64,000 nt of DNA from Phyllobacteriaceae bacterium (GCA_024742765.1 JANSXT010000002.1:1-64000), one strand, 5' to 3'. Shown: positions 27,039 to 36,386, counted from the stretch's first letter. The notes: a model not told the origin generated them from the sequence alone. A program made the numbers and translations.

Positions 27039-27281
27039 TCAGAGAAGTTGCCGGTAGCCGGCTGCTACCATCCAACGTGCGCGATCAAGATGCGATCGAT
27101 GACGGCCCTCCGCCAGTCGCCGATCTGCGCCGACGTGTTCCTCGAACAGGTGCCGGTAGCTGTCATCCCAAGGGACGCCCGCGTCGTCAGCGTCAATCAG
27201 CATGATGTAGAGCTTGAAACACCTCCGATCATAGTCGGTGATCTGTTCGACCGTCGGGGCGCGTTCGCGAAACCTGCTCAT
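27039..27281 (-). CDS. DUF2285-type element regulator, short
   Basis: An 80-aa protein resembling the C-terminal DNA-binding part of DUF2285 proteins of rhizobial conjugative elements: a helical LYIMLIDADDAGVPW segment, then DRARWMVAAGYRQLL near the end, the typical DUF2285 finish. ATG at 27281 has GGAG about ten bases upstream. In related elements such proteins govern excision and transfer. It is shorter than full regulators, and could be a small member or a fragment. Confidence 0.65.
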   Translation of the reverse strand: MSRFRERAPTVEQITDYDRRCFKLYIMLIDADDAGVPWDDSYRHLFEEHVGADRRLAEGRHRSHLDRARWMVAAGYRQLL

Positions 27282-27370
27282 CAAGCATTCTCCAACAGCC
27301 ACTCTTCGAGCGACAGTGTGTAGAGAATACTCCGTGGTTAAATACACTACAACGGCGTCGTCTCCTCAGT

Positions 27371-27595
27371 ATGGAGATCAGGACGCTGTTTGCGGACAAT
27401 TTGCGGAAACACCGGCTTCAGCGCGGTCTGTCGCAGGAAGAGCTGGCGCATCAGGCCGGCTTGGACAGAACCTATATCAGCTCGCTCGAACGATGCGTCT
27501 ATGCGGCGAGCATCGACGTCGTCGCAAAAGTTGCTGCGGTTCTCGAGATTGAGCCCCACGAACTGCTCGAACCGAAGGTCTCTCAGCCGGATTGA
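27371..27595 (+). CDS. XRE-family helix-turn-helix regulator
   Basis: A 74-aa protein that is essentially one Cro/CI helix-turn-helix (LRKHRLQRGLSQEELAHQAG, then TYISSLER). Small XRE proteins of this sort are usual at the end of rhizobial trb blocks, where they may repress transfer. It diverges from the DUF2285 gene, and its last 13 bases overlap the convergent DUF2274 gene. Confidence 0.87.
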   Translation: MEIRTLFADNLRKHRLQRGLSQEELAHQAGLDRTYISSLERCVYAASIDVVAKVAAVLEIEPHELLEPKVSQPD

Positions 27596-27858
27596 ATGCT
27601 GCTCTTTGAAGCGGCGATCGGCCTGTTGGTGTCATGCTGATCCCGGTGAACGCGCAACGCTTTCTGGAACTCCCGGTCCGATGCCAGGAACGCCTCCAGC
27701 ATGTACGGGATCAGATCGGCCAACGCTTCCTTCCGGCCGTACTCCTTTGTGTAGAGCGCGGCGTAGGCGTCCAATTGCCGCTTCAGATCGGCACTCGCCG
27801 CGAAGCTCAGTTTGGTGGTCTCGCGATCGGGCAGCTTCGGCAGTTTGAGCGGGCTCAT
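27583..27858 (-). CDS. DUF2274 protein, trb-operon end
   Basis: A 91-aa protein with the ETTKLSFAASADLKRQLDAYA and LIPYMLEAFLASDREF segments of DUF2274, a family found directly after trbI in rhizobial and related transfer regions. The ATG overlaps the trbI stop by four bases. No biochemical role is known; the first part looks like a ribbon-helix-helix-type fold, so DNA binding is possible. Confidence 0.82.
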   Translation of the reverse strand: MSPLKLPKLPDRETTKLSFAASADLKRQLDAYAALYTKEYGRKEALADLIPYMLEAFLASDREFQKALRVHRDQHDTNRPIAASKSSIQSG

Positions 27859-29147
27859 GACCGATCACCTGCCGACTGGTACGGCGACAGAATGATGTCG
27901 CGATTGACGATGACACGCAGCGGCCAGCCGGGCCGCACGGTGATGGTGGGCGGGATGTCGAGGTTGCGTTCGACGATGCGCTGACCCGCGCGATCGACAT
28001 TCTCCTGGGTGCTCTCCCGAATGGCCGCGACGAGATCGCTTTCATCATCTCCGAGCGACAGTTCCGTGCTAACACCGAGCAGGGTCGAGAGCGCGATGCC
28101 GCGCAGCAACTGCCAGGTGTGGATATCGACCCTGTCGGCCAGACCGGCATAGCCTTGAGTGTCGGTGGCCGGGAGATTGTCAATGACGATGGATGAACCG
28201 TCGGGGCGGATAAGGCGCTGCCAGACGACGAGCGCACGTTCCTGGCCGAAGGCGACGACGCTGTCGTAGCGGCCGATCAACCGCGTGCCTTGCGGGATCA
28301 GCAGGTGCCGGCCGCTTACCGTATCGAAGACATTCTCCGTGACCTGCGCGATGACCATGCCCGGCAGATCGGAATTGAGGCCGGTGACGAGGCTGGCGGG
28401 AATGATGGTGCCGGCCATGAGCTGATAGGGCGAGACCGGTGTCTGTTCCGTATGGGGATTGTAGATTGCCTCGTCCGGGCCGGCATCGAGGAAGGCCTGC
28501 TTGCCTCGTTGCCCGCCCGGATCAGGCGCGGACGGACTCAAGCTCGGTCCGGACGGCGTCAGCGCATCCAGCGCTGCCAACATGGCTGCGTCGTCCGCTT
28601 GCCCCTGTCCCGAAGGCCTATCTGTCTGATCGGCCTGCTCGACCGCCGGCGCTGCCGCCTCCGATGCCAGCGCATTGGCTTGCCGCGTGCGTATGGCGAA
28701 GAACAGGTCGGACTCCTGCGCCTGCGCTGCCATCCGCGCCAGTCGGATGCGTTCGGACCGCTGGAACTCCTCTTCGGGATCGGGCCGATAGGACGGCAAG
28801 GGCCGACGCGGCTCGGGCGTGATGCCGAGTTCCCGTTCGGCTTGCGTGATCGCACGGCCGAGATCGCCGCGATTGGGCGGACCCAATTGCGGAATGCCGT
28901 CATAGGTGGAGGGAAGCCGCGCCAGCCCGTCAGGCGTCGGGGACCCGCCGGTCCGCAGAAGTTCGGTCGGCTGTCGATCTCGCCATTGCGGTGGGTCGAG
29001 TGCAAACAGCACGGCGCCGGCGATCACGGCGAGCGCCAGCGCACTGCCGGCATAGAGCACCCTGCGGTTGATGCGGGTAACGGGCCGCGGCCGGGCGCGC
29101 AGCGCCAGCCGTTCGGGATCGACCTTGTCGTCGGGCTCACCGGTCAT
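27855..29147 (-). CDS. trbI: Conjugal transfer protein TrbI (VirB10-like)
   Basis: A 430-aa inner-membrane-anchored protein: short cytoplasmic N terminus, one membrane segment near residues 30-50 (AGSALALAVIAGAVLFAL), a Pro-rich linker, and the C-terminal TrbI/VirB10 barrel domain (GTIIPASLVTGLNSDLPG; LIPQGTRLIGRYDS). It spans the envelope and links the inner-membrane complex to the outer-membrane pore with TrbG. It overlaps trbG by 11 bp. Confidence 0.95.
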   Translation of the reverse strand: MTGEPDDKVDPERLALRARPRPVTRINRRVLYAGSALALAVIAGAVLFALDPPQWRDRQPTELLRTGGSPTPDGLARLPSTYDGIPQLGPPNRGDLGRAITQAERELGITPEPRRPLPSYRPDPEEEFQRSERIRLARMAAQAQESDLFFAIRTRQANALASEAAAPAVEQADQTDRPSGQGQADDAAMLAALDALTPSGPSLSPSAPDPGGQRGKQAFLDAGPDEAIYNPHTEQTPVSPYQLMAGTIIPASLVTGLNSDLPGMVIAQVTENVFDTVSGRHLLIPQGTRLIGRYDSVVAFGQERALVVWQRLIRPDGSSIVIDNLPATDTQGYAGLADRVDIHTWQLLRGIALSTLLGVSTELSLGDDESDLVAAIRESTQENVDRAGQRIVERNLDIPPTITVRPGWPLRVIVNRDIILSPYQSAGDRS

Positions 29148-30198
29148 CGGATTGCCTCAGGCCATGCCATGCCGTGTGCAGGGTGCGCGGGGATCGCCAA
29201 GTGGCATCGGTGCGGACAATCCGGACGATGCGTTGTGGATCGGCGCCAAGCCGAAGCTCGGCGGCAGCGAAGAGCCGGTCGACCACATAATAGTTGCCCT
29301 GCACCCGGTAGTTGACGAGCGCCGGTTCGCCGCGATCGCCGACGACGAAGAGCGGCGGCGCCTCGCCCTGGCGCAAGCCGGACGGGAATTGGATGTAGAC
29401 CTTGGCGCCGTCATCAAAGGCGCGCACCGGCTTCCAGGGCGCGTCGCCCTCGATCCGGTAGCGGAAACGCAGCCGGTCGAGCCGGAGGCCGGTGTCGATT
29501 GTCAGCCGTGCCTGTTCGGTGGCGGCCTGGTTGCGCTTGCGCAGGGCAATCAGGTCGGAATGCGGATAGACCCAGGAGACCGAGGCCATATAGGTGTCTT
29601 CCGTCGAGCGCATCTCCAGATGATAGGTCCGCCGGTCGGTGGCGATGACGAGATTGGTGGTCAGGTCCGGCGCGATCGGTTTGACGAGGATATGGACGCG
29701 CGCCTGGGCACCGTCGCCGCTGATCGTGTCGCCGACCACCCAGCGCACCGTGTCGCCGGCGGAGACCGAGACCAGCTTCTCGCCTGGTTCGAGCGCGATA
29801 TCGGAGACCTGATTGACGGCCGTATAGAGCTGATAGAGGGCGCCCTGGACGTAAGGATAGTTCTGGATGGCGTTGATGTAGCCGTCCTTGGTCGGCTGGA
29901 TCTTGGCGGCTTCATTGGCGTCGATGACACGGCGTTCGGGCGGCCGCGTGTCCTTGGCGGCTGTCTCGCCCCTTGCCGGCATCGGCTTGAGCTGGCCGGG
30001 CAATGGCAGCGGTTTGGGGACCGTGACCAGCTTGACCGGCGGTTCGGCTTCCGGCTGGTAGACCGCCGTGTCGAAGTCGAGATCGTCATAGGTGATCTCG
30101 GGGACTTTGGGCTTGGTGGCGCAGGCCGACAGCGACAGTGCCATTGTCAGAACAAGCAGGCTGGGTCCGACGCGCGGGCGAGATCGATCAAACATCAT
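29137..30198 (-). CDS. trbG: Conjugal transfer protein TrbG (VirB9-like)
   Basis: A 353-aa secreted protein with a lipoprotein-type signal (LSLSACATKP), a linker, then the VirB9/TrbG/CagX domain with YTAVNQVSDIALEPGE and SAGDTVRWVVGD. It forms the outer-membrane core with TrbI. Start is 30198 or the next codon at 30195; both overlap or abut the trbF stop. Confidence 0.94.
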   Translation of the reverse strand: MMFDRSRPRVGPSLLVLTMALSLSACATKPKVPEITYDDLDFDTAVYQPEAEPPVKLVTVPKPLPLPGQLKPMPARGETAAKDTRPPERRVIDANEAAKIQPTKDGYINAIQNYPYVQGALYQLYTAVNQVSDIALEPGEKLVSVSAGDTVRWVVGDTISGDGAQARVHILVKPIAPDLTTNLVIATDRRTYHLEMRSTEDTYMASVSWVYPHSDLIALRKRNQAATEQARLTIDTGLRLDRLRFRYRIEGDAPWKPVRAFDDGAKVYIQFPSGLRQGEAPPLFVVGDRGEPALVNYRVQGNYYVVDRLFAAAELRLGADPQRIVRIVRTDATWRSPRTLHTAWHGLRQSDDR

Positions 30199-30971
30199 GG
30201 GGTGTCTCCGGAGGGCGGGGTGGGAATCGTGCGGTTGGGGCCCGATGCCGGATCGGAACGCGGCGGACCGGATGGCCGACCGGGCGCGGTGTCGAGGTCG
30301 CGGGACCAGTTGAGATCGGTCACAAAGATGCCGAGCGGATTTTTTCTGAGCGTCTCGGCGTCGCGCGGCGGTTCGATCGCGACCGTGGCCAATGCGGTCC
30401 AGCGCTCCGTGCCGCCAAGTGCGCCGTTCAGATAGCGCCGTTCGAGCCAGCGGATCTGGAAGCTGGTGTCGGATGCACGCACGACGCTGGTGACCTCGAC
30501 AGCGACGGTCTCGCTGCCGATGCGTTCGAACGGATCATTGTCGCGGGCAAAGGTGTTCAGCGTGTTGGCGGCGCGTGCCGTGACATAGTCGTAGGCCGAC
30601 AGCCAGTTCTTGCGGACGACCACCGGATCGATGGCGAGCGACCGCACGCGTTCGATCAGAAGCGCCAGATGGAAGGCGATCTGCGCATCGCTCGGCCGAT
30701 AGTCCTGGACGGCCGGTCGAACGGCGCGGGCGCTGCCTTCGGCTTCCAGTTCGACGACATAGGGTGTGATGCGCGACTTACCGGCCTGCCAGATGACGCC
30801 GCCGGCGAGCAGCAGAGACAAGCCGAGCGAGCCGAAGGCCATCAATCGCCAGTTTCTGGCACGGGCCAGCGCGTCGCCCATGCGCATGTCCCAGACCTGG
30901 GCGGCTTTCTGATGGGGCGTGACCGGTTCGGGTGTCTCGCCATAACGGTTGCGGGGGCGTCGGAAACGCAT
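30195..30971 (-). CDS. trbF: Conjugal transfer protein TrbF (VirB8-like)
   Basis: A 258-aa protein with one N-terminal membrane segment (LMAFGSLGLSLLLAGGVIW) and a periplasmic VirB8-type domain, including AYDYVTARAANTLN. It is an assembly factor of the inner-membrane complex. It overlaps trbG by four bases and follows trbL by 21 bp. Confidence 0.94.
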   Translation of the reverse strand: MRFRRPRNRYGETPEPVTPHQKAAQVWDMRMGDALARARNWRLMAFGSLGLSLLLAGGVIWQAGKSRITPYVVELEAEGSARAVRPAVQDYRPSDAQIAFHLALLIERVRSLAIDPVVVRKNWLSAYDYVTARAANTLNTFARDNDPFERIGSETVAVEVTSVVRASDTSFQIRWLERRYLNGALGGTERWTALATVAIEPPRDAETLRKNPLGIFVTDLNWSRDLDTAPGRPSGPPRSDPASGPNRTIPTPPSGDTP

Positions 30972-30992
30972 CGTGTCAGTGCTCCTTTGGGA

Positions 30993-32273
30993 TCATCGGT
31001 CGGGATCGAGGCGCGGGCCTTCGCCATGGCCACCGCGGTCGCCGTCGCGCAGGCTGTGAACCGCGACCTGTCCGGCCTCGCGCATCTGCTGGCGGCGGTG
31101 CATCTGCCGGGCCCAGGCAGGCGGTTCGGACGAATTGGCGGACACGGTGCCGGCGCCGCGTCCAAAACCACCACCGCTTGATTGAGTCGCTCGAAAACCT
31201 TCGGCCTGTCCGGACCGGAAGGCATCGCGGGCCGGCGCGGTCATGCGGGACGCTGCCCCGCTGGCGGCCGCGCCGATGGTGGCCCTGGATACGCCGGCCA
31301 CCCCACGGCTTTCGAACCCGGCCGATGTCCGTCCTGCGAGGGAGGCTCCAGCACGGACGGCACTGCCCGCCGTCCCAGTCGCCATACCCGCGGCACCGCG
31401 TGCGGCCATGCCGGTGGCGAGCCCCGCACCCGCTACACCGATCGCGGTGCCCGCGGCGGCGCCGGCGCCCAGTTGCGGCGCTCCGGAGACGAGTCCCGCG
31501 GCGATGCCGGGCACGAAGACAGCCAGACCGAAGACCGCGATGGCGGCAAGGATCACCGAGGCCGCATGACGCAGATCGATGTCGCCGGTGGGCGGGACGG
31601 CAATGTCACCGAAGAGGGTCGAACCGATGCCGACGACGATCGCCAGCACCATCAGCTTGATCCCGGCGGTGATGACGTTGCCGAGGACGCGTTCGGCGAG
31701 GAACGCCGTCTTGCCGAAGAGGGCAAAGGGCACCAGGACGAAGCCGGCCAGCGTCGTCAGCTTGAACTCGATGATGGTGATGAACAGCTGGACGGAAAGG
31801 ACGAAGAAGGCGAGCAGCACGATCGCCCAGGCCATCAGCAAGACGATGATGGTGACGAAGTTCTCAAAGAAGGTCGTGAAGCCGATCAGCTCGCCTGCAG
31901 CTTCGAGCAGTGGCCAGGAGGCGGCAAAGCCGGTTTCGGCGACGAAACCCGGCCGCATGAGCTGATCGGGGCCGAACGGGGCGCCGCCGGCCCTCAGTCC
32001 GAGGCCGGCGAAGCTGCGGAACACGATATCGGCCAATGCCTGGAAATTGTTCAGAAGCAGCGCGAAGAAGCCGACATAGAGCACCTTGCGCAGGAACTGG
32101 GCAATGACGTTCTGTTCGCCCATCAGGGCCCAGAACAGACCCGCCAACACGATGTCGATGGCGACCAGGATCGAGACCAGGAAGGCAACATCGCCCGACA
32201 ACAGGCCGAAGCCCGACTCGATATAGGTCGAGAAGGTCTCGGTGAAGCGGTCGATGACGTTCAGATCGTCCAT
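30993..32273 (-). CDS. trbL: Conjugal transfer protein TrbL (VirB6-like)
   Basis: A 426-aa polytopic protein with about six to seven membrane segments in the first 250 residues (FGLLSGDVAFLVSILVAIDI; FALLLNNFQALADIVF) and a long Ala/Gly-rich, hydrophilic tail. This is the TrbL/VirB6 layout. It is the inner-membrane channel component. Confidence 0.94.
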   Translation of the reverse strand: MDDLNVIDRFTETFSTYIESGFGLLSGDVAFLVSILVAIDIVLAGLFWALMGEQNVIAQFLRKVLYVGFFALLLNNFQALADIVFRSFAGLGLRAGGAPFGPDQLMRPGFVAETGFAASWPLLEAAGELIGFTTFFENFVTIIVLLMAWAIVLLAFFVLSVQLFITIIEFKLTTLAGFVLVPFALFGKTAFLAERVLGNVITAGIKLMVLAIVVGIGSTLFGDIAVPPTGDIDLRHAASVILAAIAVFGLAVFVPGIAAGLVSGAPQLGAGAAAGTAIGVAGAGLATGMAARGAAGMATGTAGSAVRAGASLAGRTSAGFESRGVAGVSRATIGAAASGAASRMTAPARDAFRSGQAEGFRATQSSGGGFGRGAGTVSANSSEPPAWARQMHRRQQMREAGQVAVHSLRDGDRGGHGEGPRLDPDR

Positions 32274-32357
32274 GCGTTCTTCCCAATTGCGGGCAAGCCG
32301 GGTCCGTCCGCGGACGGCACCGCCGCCGCGTTGGTGGGTTCATTCGTTCTGGTTGCC

Positions 32358-32380
32358 GGCGGGCCGACTGTTGGCCCGCC
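32358..32380 (-). terminator. Stem-loop between trbJ and trbL
   Basis: GGCGGGCC (32358-32365) and GGCCCGCC (32373-32380) form a perfect 8-bp stem with a 7-base loop, nine bases past the trbJ stop on the transcribed strand. There is no T run, so partial attenuation or mRNA processing is more likely than full termination. Confidence 0.5.
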
Positions 32381-32388
32381 GCTTGATG

Positions 32389-33129
32389 TCAGCCGCCGGG
32401 GCTGTAGGCGCCGTCGGCACTGCCCATGAAGGACTGGAACCGGACGCGGGCCTCTTCCTCGGCGGCCATGCGGCGGGCGCGCTCGAAGGTCTCGGCGCGG
32501 TATTGCGCGGCCATCATCTGCTGGAGCTGCAAGCTTTGCTTGACCGACAGGCCGGTCAGCTCGTTGCCGGCCTGGTTGACGGAAAGGTTCCCGGACGCGG
32601 ACCGGGATCGGTCGAGCAAGGTGGAAAGCAGATCACTGTCGGTGGCAATGGTCTCGCTGATCTGCGCCTGCAGGCTGGCTGCGCGCTTGTGAGCGGCGAG
32701 CGTCTCCTCCCAGCGGGCTTTCGCGTCTCGGACCACATCGTCTCCGGTCAGCGCCGCGTCGAAACTGTCGGGAAACAGATCGCGCATGGCCTGGTCTGTC
32801 TCGGCGACCTGCATGCGGATCGCGTCGGCTTCTTCCATCAGCGTTTGAATCGCGCCCAGCGTCTCCATCAGCTCCGGTGCGACCGTGCCGGTGAGGCCTT
32901 CGAGGTCGAGATCCATACGCAACAGCATTTGGGTCTCATTGCGCAGCTGATCGATCTGTTGGTTGATCTCGGCGAGCGAACGCACCGCGGTCAATATGTT
33001 CTGCCGATAGTTCCACGGATCGAATACGGTGCGCCAGGCCGAGGCATCGGGCACGGAAGACAGGATCAGGCCGAGTCCGAGCGCGGCGACGGACACGGTG
33101 CGTTTGAGGTTTTGCAGACGAGCGGTCAT
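32389..33129 (-). CDS. trbJ: Conjugal transfer protein TrbJ (VirB5-like)
   Basis: A 246-aa exported protein: signal peptide (VSVAALGLGLILSSVPDASA) then a helical TrbJ domain beginning FDPWNYRQNILTAVRSL with coiled-coil character. It is the minor pilus component needed for mating-pair formation. ATGA overlap with trbE. The 115-bp gap to trbL is where trbK normally lies; no convincing trbK frame is present. Confidence 0.93.
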   Translation of the reverse strand: MTARLQNLKRTVSVAALGLGLILSSVPDASAWRTVFDPWNYRQNILTAVRSLAEINQQIDQLRNETQMLLRMDLDLEGLTGTVAPELMETLGAIQTLMEEADAIRMQVAETDQAMRDLFPDSFDAALTGDDVVRDAKARWEETLAAHKRAASLQAQISETIATDSDLLSTLLDRSRSASGNLSVNQAGNELTGLSVKQSLQLQQMMAAQYRAETFERARRMAAEEEARVRFQSFMGSADGAYSPGG

Positions 33130-35732
33130 GGGCGGGTCTCCTTCGCATCAAGGGTTATGGACGGAACGGGATTCGTCGTGTCGGCATTCAGTTGCGCGGC
33201 GATGTCGTCGATCTGGGCAGTGAGATCGCCGAGGCGGCCGAGATGCGCGCCGATCATCCGGTCGAGGTCTCGGTCGGCAGCGGGCACATCGTCCGGCAGG
33301 CGGTACGGGCCAGGCCAGCCGTCGAGTAGATCGGCCGCCCAGTCGAGACCCTTGGCGCGGAACCAGCGTGCCGCGAAGCCGGGGCCTTCAGGATTGGCCA
33401 CCATGTCCGTGCGGATCCGGTCGATCCGCTTCTGATCGGCGGGCGCGGATGTCGCGCACAGCGCCAGGCCGACCGGGCCGAGGCCGAGTTCGAACAGACG
33501 ATTGCCGCGTTGGGACTGATAGTAATAGTCGCGTTTGGGAAACGCCCGCGCGATCAGGTCGATCTGGCGATCGTTCAGCCCGAAGCGCTCATAGATGGCC
33601 CGCGATTGCGGTTCGATCGCCCGGTCGTTGGGCAGGAAGATGCGGCTCGGGCAGCTTTCGATGAGGGCCGGCGCGATGGCCGAGTTCTCGATATCTGCGA
33701 GCGACTGAGTGGCAAAGACCACGGCGACATTCTTCTTGCGCAGTGTCTTCAGCCATTCGCGGATTCGGGCGGCAAACAGCGGATCGTCGAGGAACAGCCA
33801 GGCTTCGTCGAGGATCAGCAGGGTTGCCCGTCCATCGAACTTCGCTTCGAGCTGGTGGAACAGATAGGTGAGCACCGGGGCAACGAGGCCCTTGTGATGC
33901 ATCAGCTCTTCCATCTCGAAATGCACCACATCGCCCAGTTCGAGATTGTCGCGCGCGGCATCGAGCAGCCGCCCGAACGGACCCTCAAGCGTGTAGGGCT
34001 GCAGCGCCTGGCGCAGGGGATTGGACTGCAGCAGCAGGGACAGGCCAGTCAGCGTGCGTTCGCCTTTAGGCGCCGATCCCAGGCTCTTGATTGCCGTCCA
34101 GAGCGCGTCCTTGACCGGAGGCGTCACCTCGATGCCTTCATGGGCGAGCAGACCTGTCAGCCATTCAAGCGCAAAGGCCTGTTCTGCGCCGCGGTCCGTG
34201 TGGGCCAGCGGCTGGAATGCAAGACCGCCATCCAGCGCCAGATCGAAGCTTGTGCCGCCCATGGCAAGGATCGCGGCGCGGGCCGACTTCCCCTTGTCGA
34301 AGACGAAGACTTGCGACTGCCGGTAGCGGCGGAACTGAAGCGCCAGCAGCGACAGCAGCACCGACTTGCCGGCGCCGGTCGGTCCGACGATCAGGGCATG
34401 GCCGACATCGCCGACATGCAGATCAAGCCGGAACGGTGTCGCGCCGCGTGTCCTGGCGGTGACCAGTGCCGGCGCATCGAGATGATGGTTCTTTTGCGCG
34501 CCGGCCCAGACCGCCGAAACCGGCATCAGATGGGCCAGATTCAGCGTATGAACGATCGGCTGGCGGACATTGGCATAGAGATGGCCCGGCAGGGTGCCGA
34601 GCCAGGCATCGACCGCGTTCAGGCTCTCGGCGATGGTGACGAAACCACGCCCGTTGATCACGCGTTCGACGGCGCGCCGCTTGCGGTCGGCGACGGCCGG
34701 GTCCCGGTCGTCGACCGTGATGGCAATGGTGACATGGCCGAAGGCGACATCGTCGGCGCCCAGTTCCTGCAGCGCTTCGTCGGCGTCCATCGCCTTGTTG
34801 TCGGCATCGGTATCGACGAGCGCTGATTCCTGGTTGAACATCACTTCTCGCAGGATGGCGCCGATCGATTTGCGCTTGGCGAACCATTGCCGGCGCAGCT
34901 TGCCCAGTTCACGGGTCGCAAGCGTCTTGTCGAGGCCGATCCAGCGGGTTGTCCAGCGATAGGCGAAGCCGAGATCGTTGAGTTCGTCGAAAATGCCGGG
35001 AACGGTCGCGTTGGGGAAACCGAGCACGGTCAACGTGCGCAGATGCCGGTCGCCGAGCATCGGTTCGAGCCCACCGATAAAGGGCGTGTCCGGCAGCACC
35101 GCATCGAGATGCATGGGGATGTCGGGCACCGCGACCCGATGATCGGAGTGCGAGATTACCCGATGCAGAAAGGCCAGCGTCGGTTCGTCGTCGAGCGGTT
35201 CAGCGAAGGGCAGAATGGCCGTCAGCAGATCGATCGCCCGGTCGGTCTCGGTGATGAAGCTCTTCAGATGATCGCGGACATCGACGGACTTCTTCGTTGC
35301 GTCGGTCGTCTCGAACAGCATGCCCTCGCTTTTGTGGGTGCGGTCCTCGGGCGGCAGCCAGGCAAAGGTCACATGATACCGGCTCTCGAAATGCGCCCCT
35401 TCCGCTTCCAGATCCCATTTGCGCTCCTGATCGAGCAGCCATGACGCCGGATCGGGGAAAGGGACTTCTTCATAGGGTGCGCTGGGCATGCGCGCGGCCT
35501 CGAAGAAGAGCGCCCAGCCCGAGCCGAACCGCCGCAGCACATTGTTGAGCCGGGCCGAGACTGCAACCAGTTCGGCCTCGGTTGCGCTTTCAAGGTCGGG
35601 ACCGCGATAGCGGATCGTGCGCTGGAACGAACCGTCCTTGTTGAGGATGACACCCGGCGCGACCAAAGCCGCCCAGGGCAGATAGTCGGCGAGGCGGTCT
35701 GGCTTTTGACGGTATTCGGCAAGGTTCAGCAT
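33126..35732 (-). CDS. trbE: Conjugal transfer ATPase TrbE (VirB4-like)
   Basis: An 868-aa cytoplasmic/inner-membrane ATPase with Walker A GPTGAGKSVLL in the second half and Walker B LLILDEAWLFLDDP, plus the CagE/TrbE N-terminal domain. It powers pilus assembly and substrate transfer. ATG at 35732 (MLNLAEYRQKPDRLADYLPW) gives the family N terminus; an upstream start at 35828 lies within trbD. Confidence 0.95.
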   Translation of the reverse strand: MLNLAEYRQKPDRLADYLPWAALVAPGVILNKDGSFQRTIRYRGPDLESATEAELVAVSARLNNVLRRFGSGWALFFEAARMPSAPYEEVPFPDPASWLLDQERKWDLEAEGAHFESRYHVTFAWLPPEDRTHKSEGMLFETTDATKKSVDVRDHLKSFITETDRAIDLLTAILPFAEPLDDEPTLAFLHRVISHSDHRVAVPDIPMHLDAVLPDTPFIGGLEPMLGDRHLRTLTVLGFPNATVPGIFDELNDLGFAYRWTTRWIGLDKTLATRELGKLRRQWFAKRKSIGAILREVMFNQESALVDTDADNKAMDADEALQELGADDVAFGHVTIAITVDDRDPAVADRKRRAVERVINGRGFVTIAESLNAVDAWLGTLPGHLYANVRQPIVHTLNLAHLMPVSAVWAGAQKNHHLDAPALVTARTRGATPFRLDLHVGDVGHALIVGPTGAGKSVLLSLLALQFRRYRQSQVFVFDKGKSARAAILAMGGTSFDLALDGGLAFQPLAHTDRGAEQAFALEWLTGLLAHEGIEVTPPVKDALWTAIKSLGSAPKGERTLTGLSLLLQSNPLRQALQPYTLEGPFGRLLDAARDNLELGDVVHFEMEELMHHKGLVAPVLTYLFHQLEAKFDGRATLLILDEAWLFLDDPLFAARIREWLKTLRKKNVAVVFATQSLADIENSAIAPALIESCPSRIFLPNDRAIEPQSRAIYERFGLNDRQIDLIARAFPKRDYYYQSQRGNRLFELGLGPVGLALCATSAPADQKRIDRIRTDMVANPEGPGFAARWFRAKGLDWAADLLDGWPGPYRLPDDVPAADRDLDRMIGAHLGRLGDLTAQIDDIAAQLNADTTNPVPSITLDAKETRP

Positions 35733-35736
35733 TGCG

Positions 35737-36009
35737 TCACACCCCCAGATCGGGCCGGTGGCGGATGTGGCGCGCCAGCACCTCGACGAAAGCCGGATCC
35801 TTGCGCGTCGCCCAGACCGCGATCGCATGCAGGACGATCCAGAGGACGATGCCGGCGAGCCACAGGCGCAGACCGAGCCCGATTGATGCGGCGAGCGTGC
35901 CGTTCAAAATGGTCACCGCGCGCGGCGCGCCGGCGATCAGCACCGGTTCGGTCAGCGAGCGGTGCAGAGGCACCTCGTAGCCCGGGATATTGGTCTTGCT
36001 GTCGATCAT
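35737..36009 (-). CDS. trbD: Conjugal transfer protein TrbD (VirB3-like)
   Basis: A 90-aa membrane protein with the VirB3/TrbD pattern: PLHRSLTEPVLIAGAPR then two membrane helices (LNGTLAASIGLGLRLWLAGI; LWIVLHAIAVWATR). It supports pilus assembly. It lies four bases before trbE. Confidence 0.93.
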   Translation of the reverse strand: MIDSKTNIPGYEVPLHRSLTEPVLIAGAPRAVTILNGTLAASIGLGLRLWLAGIVLWIVLHAIAVWATRKDPAFVEVLARHIRHRPDLGV

Positions 36010-36020
36010 CGAAAAGCTCC

Positions 36021-36371
36021 TCAGGCGATCACCGCGCCGCCGGCGAACGAAAAGAACGACAGGAAGAAGCTGGTCGCGGCGAAAGCGATCGACAGGCCGA
36101 AGACGATCTGGATCAGCCGGCGGAAGCCGCCCGACATGTCGCCGAAGGCCAGGCTAAGCCCGGTGATGATGATAATGATGACCGCGAAGATCTTGGCGAC
36201 CGGGCCTTCGATGGATTCCAGGATCTGCTGCAACGGCCCCTCCCAAGGCATGCCGGAGCCCGCCGCATGGACCGGCACGGCGAACAGAACCGAAAAGGTG
36301 ACGGCTTCGGCGGCGGTCGTGAGCGCGGTGCGCCAAGGCTTGGGTCGGGATGTACGGTGCAGATCGGTCAC
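36021..36371 (-). CDS. trbC: Pilin TrbC (VirB2-like)
   Basis: A 116-aa pilin precursor with a long signal sequence ending near VPVHAAG and two hydrophobic segments (IFAVIIIIITGLSLAFGD; GLSIAFAATSFFLSFFSFAG) typical of VirB2/TrbC pilins. It forms the conjugative pilus. Confidence 0.93.
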   Translation of the reverse strand: MTDLHRTSRPKPWRTALTTAAEAVTFSVLFAVPVHAAGSGMPWEGPLQQILESIEGPVAKIFAVIIIIITGLSLAFGDMSGGFRRLIQIVFGLSIAFAATSFFLSFFSFAGGAVIA

Positions 36372-36386
36372 GATGCGAAACCCTCT

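Noticed and set aside
29068-30435. Long plus-strand frames (over 400 codons) opposite trbG/trbF, and similar ones opposite trbE and trbL
   Set aside because: These are mirror frames of GC-rich genes, rich in Arg, Asp and Gln without domain pattern; the minus-strand trb genes explain the region.
32274-32388. trbK between trbJ and trbL
   Set aside because: Only 115 bp with a hairpin; no lipoprotein-like frame of adequate length.
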